Positions 7,319 through 10,803 of a stretch of DNA of 10,803 nucleotides are shown here, piece after piece. Position numbers and translations under genes: made by a program. This stretch comes from an uncultured Collinsella sp. (GTDB lineage: Bacteria > Actinomycetota > Coriobacteriia > Coriobacteriales > Coriobacteriaceae), in assembly GCA_934654765.1 (NCBI GenBank), contig CAKUGX010000060.1:1-10803 (forward strand). Direction: 5' to 3'. The notes below the pieces were generated by a model, which had not been told where the DNA came from, searched no databases, and was given only the letters and a program-made list of their open reading frames with translations. Each line of letters opens with the position of its first letter. The stretch's first letter is position 1.

Positions 7319-9443
7319 GCGTTTCTGGTCTAGACGCGTTTTGACGCACCGTCCGAGCTGCCATCGCAAGCGAGGCGGCTTTATGAGTCGAGCCGGTGTC
7401 GACCTGTTTATCGAAGACGGCGCCTATACCACGCTTTCTTCTGCCGTGGTCATCCTAGTGGTGCTCACATTGTTGTTTTCGTCGACCGCGGCGATATGGA
7501 GCATGTCGCGTGCCGGGGATACCCAGGTGGCGGCTGATAGCGGCGCGCTGGCGGGTGCCAACGTAGTGTCGTCCTATCACACGGCTGCCACGGTGGTTGA
7601 TGCGAGCATCTTGAGTCTGGGGCTGGCGGGGTTTGCCACGATCGGGACGGGCCTGGTCGCCATCCTCATCCCGGGTGCCGAGCCGGTTGCCGGCAATATG
7701 GTCGACACCGGGATTGAGATCATTAAAACGCGCAACAAGTTTGCCAAAAGCGCATCGGAAGGCTTACAGAAAATCGAGACGGCTCTGCCGTATCTGATCG
7801 CCGCGCGTGCCACGCAGGCGGTGTCGGCGCAGGATACCGATAGTGTGACCTATACCGGTACGGCGCTTGCCGTGCCCAGGACATCCGAGTCTGACTTCGC
7901 TGCGCTCAAAGGATCAGAGATCTCGACCGATACCATTAAAGACACATCAGATGATTTAGAGTGTGCGGCCGAGGAGCTGCGGAAGGCTTCTGAGGACACG
8001 GCGAAGGCTAAAGAGCGTGCTTGGCTGGCGGATTGTGGTGGGTCTGACAAGGGCTCGGTCGGCAGCTGTTCTTGCATGTGGGAGCGTGCGAAAAGCCTAA
8101 CGGATCTCTCCGGTGTTCAAAATCCGCATTACTCATCGAGCGTTACGTGGGAGCCCCAAGTTGCCCTTGATCGCGCGAAGGACTACTACCATTGGCGTCT
8201 GACAAATGAGAAGCCCCACGGCTCGAGTGTCGAGATGAAGGCAGAGTCTGCGGCGCGTAAGGCGTTTTATACCTATGCGAGCGCGGAGGTCGATCGGGCA
8301 CATATAACCGAGAACGGAGACAGGGTTTCCTCCTATATTCCGCTGCTGCCGCGCAACTCTGATGAGGTTCGGGCGACGGAGCTCTATACCGATGCGGTGT
8401 GGCCGACGAGCGTGAACGATGACAAGGCGTATCTGCATTACGGGACGACCTGCCCTAACTATAAGAAAGGGACGCCGAGCGGATTTGCTTCGGTTGCCGA
8501 TTACGATGGACAGGATAAATGCAGCAAATGCCATTTTGGCGTTTTGTCGCTTGGTGCTGTTGCGGCGCCTTCAACCTCTATCGAAAACGGCTTCGAGTAT
8601 CACTTTGACAAGTTCAAAAAGGCCTTGGAGGAATACGTCAAATGTCGGAACAAAGAGCTTGAGCTCATGCGTCAGACCGAGGATGAGGCCGACCGTGCGA
8701 GCAATGCGTTTGACCAGGCCATTAAAGCGCTTTCGGGCGAGCGTCCGCGTATCGCTCCGCCCGGTCGCAACGGCGTGGTTGCCTTTGCGGTTTCGGGTGC
8801 CATCTCGAGCCCCGATGAGCTCAACTCTTCGTTTAACACGGCAGTCAGGCTTGGCGATCGCGGTGCCATCTCTGCCGCGGTGCTGGCGCCCGATGAGGCG
8901 ACGGCGCAAAACAACGTGCTTTCGCGATTTTTCTCGACATTGAAGGAACGCTCGGGTGGCGTTGCCGGCGTACTCGATGGCGTCATGGATGTCTGGGGAC
9001 GGCTGCTTGTGGGATACGGAGACATCCAAGGTTCGGCCGACGAACTTATGGACGAGATGATTAAAGGCCTAGGAGGGGGCAGCGGCGCGTTGGGCTCCAT
9101 TGCATCGTGGCTCGGCGATACCGTTTCGGCGTCCGTGGCGGCGCTGGGTTTGGAACCGTGCGACTTGCGCCTGCGAAAGCCGGTGCTGACTGATTCCGCC
9201 AACGTCATTAAGAGCCCGGGGTCTGACATTGCTGGCCTCTCTCAAGCGCAAGACAAACTGCGAAGTATTCCGTTGGGCGTGACCGATCCCAAGGCGCTTT
9301 GCGAGGCGTTGGAATATCAAGTCGAACGCACCATCAGCGGTACGGTGTTCACGCTTGCGGAGATTCCTCTGCCCGGCGGCGGTTCCATCCCGCTCACCGT
9401 CGATGTCGCCACGCTGGTTGGCGCTCTGGGCGGTGGGTCGTAA
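7290..9443 (+). CDS. Large TadG-like Cys-rich pilus-associated protein
   Basis: 717 residues from ATG 7290, preceded by GGAGG (7279-7283, 6-nt gap). A basic leader ends in EDGA (42-45), then YTTLSS and a membrane segment (about 52-70). DTQVAADSGALAGAN follows, the hallmark of TadE/TadG-like proteins. The outer part is unusual. It holds helical stretches (about 222-250 and 434-490), a Cys-rich middle with Cys249, 260, 262, 388, 411, 414 and 452 including CSKCH (411-415), and a Gly-rich C-terminal part with Cys624 and 671. It lacks the Glu at +5 of pilins. It may be a tip or surface adhesin of the pilus, by context only. Codon composition in the middle is less GC-rich than the neighbours. An alternative ATG at 7383 would shorten the leader. 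Confidence 0.85.
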   Translation: MIRGLLHGIKRFWSRRVLTHRPSCHRKRGGFMSRAGVDLFIEDGAYTTLSSAVVILVVLTLLFSSTAAIWSMSRAGDTQVAADSGALAGANVVSSYHTAATVVDASILSLGLAGFATIGTGLVAILIPGAEPVAGNMVDTGIEIIKTRNKFAKSASEGLQKIETALPYLIAARATQAVSAQDTDSVTYTGTALAVPRTSESDFAALKGSEISTDTIKDTSDDLECAAEELRKASEDTAKAKERAWLADCGGSDKGSVGSCSCMWERAKSLTDLSGVQNPHYSSSVTWEPQVALDRAKDYYHWRLTNEKPHGSSVEMKAESAARKAFYTYASAEVDRAHITENGDRVSSYIPLLPRNSDEVRATELYTDAVWPTSVNDDKAYLHYGTTCPNYKKGTPSGFASVADYDGQDKCSKCHFGVLSLGAVAAPSTSIENGFEYHFDKFKKALEEYVKCRNKELELMRQTEDEADRASNAFDQAIKALSGERPRIAPPGRNGVVAFAVSGAISSPDELNSSFNTAVRLGDRGAISAAVLAPDEATAQNNVLSRFFSTLKERSGGVAGVLDGVMDVWGRLLVGYGDIQGSADELMDEMIKGLGGGSGALGSIASWLGDTVSASVAALGLEPCDLRLRKPVLTDSANVIKSPGSDIAGLSQAQDKLRSIPLGVTDPKALCEALEYQVERTISGTVFTLAEIPLPGGGSIPLTVDVATLVGALGGGS

Positions 9444-9919
9444 TGAGTATCCGCATGCGTCTGCGCGAGGAGCGCGCCCAAGCGACGGTGGAGATGGCAG
9501 TGGTTACGCCCGTTTTGCTGGTGCTGGCACTCATTGTGTACAACGTCATGATCTTTGCCAGCGCTGTCGCGCGCTTCGACCGCGTGGTGCCCGACATCGT
9601 GTTGGCGCACGCCGTGGCGTCGGAGGGGGAGGGCGACGAAAGCTCTGTCGATGCCTCGGCGACGGTCCAGACTCAAATTCTGAATGCCATGGAAGGCTAT
9701 GACTTGCAGATCGAAGTGTCGAGCGAGCAAGGCGCGGAGGCATCGGATGGTGGTCTGCTCTCCCTATCCGGTGCGTTTAGGACCTACACCTGCACCATGC
9801 ACTATGAGCCGTGGCCGACTTCTCTCAGCATCGCTGGCGTTCCGCTGGGGGCGCCGACAACGTTGTCGCACGAGCGCGCGGTGACGGTCGATCCATGGCG
9901 TCCGGGGGTGGTCATGTGA
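9443..9919 (+). CDS. Second TadE-like pseudopilin
   Basis: 158 residues. A 12-residue leader ends in REERA, then QATVEMAVVTPVLL: Glu17 sits at +5 after a proposed Ala12-Gln13 cut, and a membrane segment runs about 18-40. The outer domain (45-158) is acidic at first (EGEGDESSVD) and ends with strand-rich sequence containing one Cys (117). The layout matches TadE proteins and is close in size to the TadE-like protein encoded upstream. The ATG shares one base with the preceding TAA (TAATG) and has only a weak GGTGGG ahead, so translation probably depends on coupling. The stop overlaps the next gene by 4 nt. Confidence 0.82.
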   Translation: MSIRMRLREERAQATVEMAVVTPVLLVLALIVYNVMIFASAVARFDRVVPDIVLAHAVASEGEGDESSVDASATVQTQILNAMEGYDLQIEVSSEQGAEASDGGLLSLSGAFRTYTCTMHYEPWPTSLSIAGVPLGAPTTLSHERAVTVDPWRPGVVM

Positions 9920-10275
9920 CCGCGGTCTCGTCCTACATCGCCTACGCGCGGGCACTCAATAGGCTGGGCTGGACGCCGGCCGAGTTTGCGGTGGCGGAGT
10001 CGTTTGCCGTGCGCCTGCGCGGCATGCTGGGACGGCGTCCGGTTGCCGCCAACGGCCTGCCGCTCGTCATGGCGTTTCCACGCTGCTCTTCGGTCCACAC
10101 GTGTTTTATGGCCTATTCCATCGACATCGCCTTTATCGATCGCGACGGCAATATCCTCGCGCGCTACGAAAACGTATGTCCCTGGCGTATGTGCTCCTGC
10201 CCCGGCGCCTGGGCCGCACTAGAGCGCCCTTCAATCATTGTTTCGACCCCTGCTCCCCAACGCGTGCCGGCTTAA
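9916..10275 (+). CDS. DUF192 family protein, Cys-rich
   Basis: 119 residues from GTG 9916 (GTGA overlap with the previous stop). The DUF192 pattern is clear: RLRGMLGRRP (34-42), MAFPRCSSVHTCFMAYSIDI (52-71), AFIDRDGNILARYENVCPWR (72-91) and a closing AALERP. DUF192 proteins are small beta-rich proteins of unproven function, and many are exported. This one has no clear signal peptide, so it is probably cytoplasmic. Five Cys residues (57, 63, 88, 93, 95), two of them in MCSC, are more than I would expect and could bind a metal or form disulfides. Overlap with the Tad operon implies co-translation and a shared pathway, but no role is known. Confidence 0.85.
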   Translation: MTAVSSYIAYARALNRLGWTPAEFAVAESFAVRLRGMLGRRPVAANGLPLVMAFPRCSSVHTCFMAYSIDIAFIDRDGNILARYENVCPWRMCSCPGAWAALERPSIIVSTPAPQRVPA

Positions 10276-10293
10276 GAATTGGCGACAGCGGAC

Positions 10294-10308
10294 TTTCGTC
10301 ATACGAAA
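10294..10308. repeat. Short inverted repeat before the RHH gene (possible operator)
   Basis: TTTCGT (10294-10299) and ACGAAA (10303-10308) are exact inverse complements with a CAT spacer. It lies just before TAAGAT (10314-10319), a possible -10 box with 4 of 6 consensus bases. RHH antitoxins usually bind such repeats in their own promoter, so this could be an autoregulation site. No convincing -35 is seen. Confidence 0.4.
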
Positions 10309-10333
10309 TTGGGTAAGATGGAGGAGAAGATGC

Positions 10334-10414
10334 ATGGATGTTGAGATCCATCCCAACGCTAAAAAGCACCTGACGGAAGGGGCCGATGATGGGCAAGACG
10401 TATACGGCCGCTAA
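10334..10414 (+). pseudogene. 26-codon ORF, possible remnant of a toxin gene
   Basis: ATG 10334 to TAA 10414 encodes MDVEIHPNAKKHLTEG plus ten more residues. GGAGGAGA (10320-10327) lies 6 nt before the ATG, one of the best ribosome-binding sites in the window, which is odd for such a short frame. The N-terminus resembles the opening strand and helix of small BrnT/DUF4258-type toxins (hydrophobic strand, then HPNAKKHL), but the rest of a roughly 90-residue toxin is missing. The last ten codons run into the start of the RHH gene in another frame. I read it as a deletion remnant. It could instead be a leader peptide that tunes translation of the RHH gene. Confidence 0.4.
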
Positions 10415-10673
10415 TGGTCAGGTTGTAACGGATGAAATGATTGACACGTGGTGCGAGTCGTACGAGCGCGGAGAGTTTCCGGATGGCGAACACACCGTTG
10501 GTGGGATCGTGCATGGACGGCCCCCACTCTCAGGTGAGGGGACGGCAACGCTGTCGGTCAAGATTCCTCTGGGAATGAAGGAGGCCATTCGTCGACGGGC
10601 GGCTGCCGAGGGGATGACGCCAAGTGAGTTTGCCCGTGCGGCTCTGAGCGAAAAACTTCTTGCTGCCGGCTGA
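10386..10673 (+). CDS. Ribbon-helix-helix (CopG-like) antitoxin-type protein
   Basis: 95 residues. The C-terminal half is an RHH DNA-binding domain: strand TATLSVKIP (53-61), helix LGMKEAIRRRAAAEG (62-76), then TPSEFARAALSEKLL (78-92). The N-terminal half (GQVVTDEMIDTWCESYERGE, then HGRPPLSGEGT) resembles the toxin-binding part of antitoxins. GGAAGGGG (10375-10382) precedes two tandem ATGs; the second (10389) has the better spacing. Such proteins normally neutralise a toxin encoded next to them and repress their own operon. Here only a 26-codon frame overlaps upstream and no toxin follows before 10803, so it may be an orphan antitoxin or a plain regulator. Confidence 0.8.
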   Translation: MMGKTYTAANGQVVTDEMIDTWCESYERGEFPDGEHTVGGIVHGRPPLSGEGTATLSVKIPLGMKEAIRRRAAAEGMTPSEFARAALSEKLLAAG

Positions 10674-10697
10674 TGCCTCTGACGTGCCGATTTAAAG

Positions 10698-10738
10698 AAC
10701 CGAGGCTGTGCTCAAAAACTTTTTTGAAATTCTCGGTT
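10698..10738. repeat. Nested inverted repeat overlapping the -35 box
   Basis: AACCGAG (10698-10704) is the inverse complement of CTCGGTT (10732-10738). Inside it, TCAAAAA (10712-10718) pairs with TTTTTGA (10721-10727). The right outer arm runs into the TTGACC -35 box at 10737-10742. It could be an operator or a weak terminator for the RHH gene, since a six-T run is present at 10720-10725, but the inner stem is all A-T plus two pairs and therefore weak. Confidence 0.35.
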
Positions 10739-10764
10739 GACCGGAACGCGTCCTTGGTTATACT
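10737..10764 (+). promoter_or_regulatory. Strong sigma-70-type promoter reading rightwards
   Basis: TTGACC (10737-10742) and TATACT (10759-10764) are separated by 16 bp: 5 of 6 consensus bases in each box. This is the clearest promoter in the window. It drives a transcript that would begin near 10771 and leave the window. Confidence 0.75.
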
Positions 10765-10770
10765 AATCAA

Positions 10771-10785
10771 GCCTTGAAACAAGGC
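10771..10785 (+). promoter_or_regulatory. Hairpin at the expected transcript start
   Basis: GCCTTG (10771-10776) and CAAGGC (10780-10785) are exact inverse complements with an AAA loop, starting about 7 nt after the -10 box. It would form the very 5' end of the RNA, where it could protect the transcript or begin a structured leader. ATG 10795 follows with only a weak AAGG ahead, so I do not call a gene from it. Confidence 0.45.
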
Positions 10786-10803
10786 ACACCTCAAATGGCT
10801 GGG

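Noticed and set aside
8520..8534. Haem c binding site (CxxCH) taken as proof of a cytochrome
   Set aside because: A single CxxCH in a protein with a pilin-type N-terminus and many other Cys is weak evidence; no other cytochrome feature is visible. Kept only as a point to check.
1..10803. tRNA, rRNA, CRISPR array, insertion sequence or phage attachment site
   Set aside because: No cloverleaf, rRNA motifs, spaced direct repeats, transposase domains or terminal inverted repeats were seen on either strand.
10795..10803. A gene starting at ATG 10795
   Set aside because: Only three codons are visible and the ribosome-binding site is weak; it may equally be part of an untranslated leader.

Overview
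The window is GC-rich and densely coded, with every supported gene on the + strand. Most of it (about 685-10275) is one tight operon for a Tad (tight adherence) / Flp pilus, a type IVc pilus. Protein sequence and codon style suggest a gut-type actinobacterium of the Coriobacteriia, perhaps Collinsella or a relative. That placement is an inference from general resemblance, not a search result. No RcpA/CpaC secretin is seen, as expected for a pilus in a single-membrane cell.

Layout. (1) 1-432 is the 3' end of rsgA, a ribosome-assembly GTPase, closed by a good intrinsic terminator at 451-484. (2) 485-684 is a gene-free leader with a TTGACA box inside an inverted repeat and two hairpins. (3) 685-5855 holds the assembly machine: cpaB, a cpaE/tadZ-like ATPase, cpaF/tadA (motor ATPase), tadB and tadC (inner-membrane platform). 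(4) 5866-9919 holds the pilus subunits: the Flp pilin, an unrecognised membrane-anchored protein, a second small pilin-like protein, a TadE-like pseudopilin, a very large Cys-rich TadG-like protein and a second TadE-like protein. (5) 9916-10275 is a Cys-rich DUF192 protein overlapping the last pseudopilin gene by 4 nt. (6) 10334-10673 looks like the remains of a toxin-antitoxin pair: a 26-codon ORF with an excellent ribosome-binding site, then a ribbon-helix-helix (RHH) protein. (7) 10674-10803 carries a strong promoter (TTGACC, 16-bp spacer, TATACT) reading out of the window.

How the genes work together. CpaF powers the TadB/TadC platform, which pushes processed Flp subunits out of the membrane. 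CpaE/TadZ probably places the machine, and CpaB probably acts on the outer face. The pilin-like proteins form the fibre or its tip. Almost all gene junctions overlap or lie within 10 nt, so translation is probably coupled from end to end. All five pilin-like proteins share a short motif, E-[ED]-x-A-[QY]-x-T, at the expected peptidase site, with Ala rather than the classical Gly just before the cut. The prepilin peptidase itself (CpaA/TadV) is not in the window.

Most unusual items: the uniform Ala(-1) processing motif; the 717-residue TadG-like protein with ten ectodomain cysteines, including a CxxCH; the unrecognised protein between the two small pilins; the DUF192 protein with a five-Cys pattern; the uncertain start of the first TadE-like gene; and the apparent toxin remnant near the right end.
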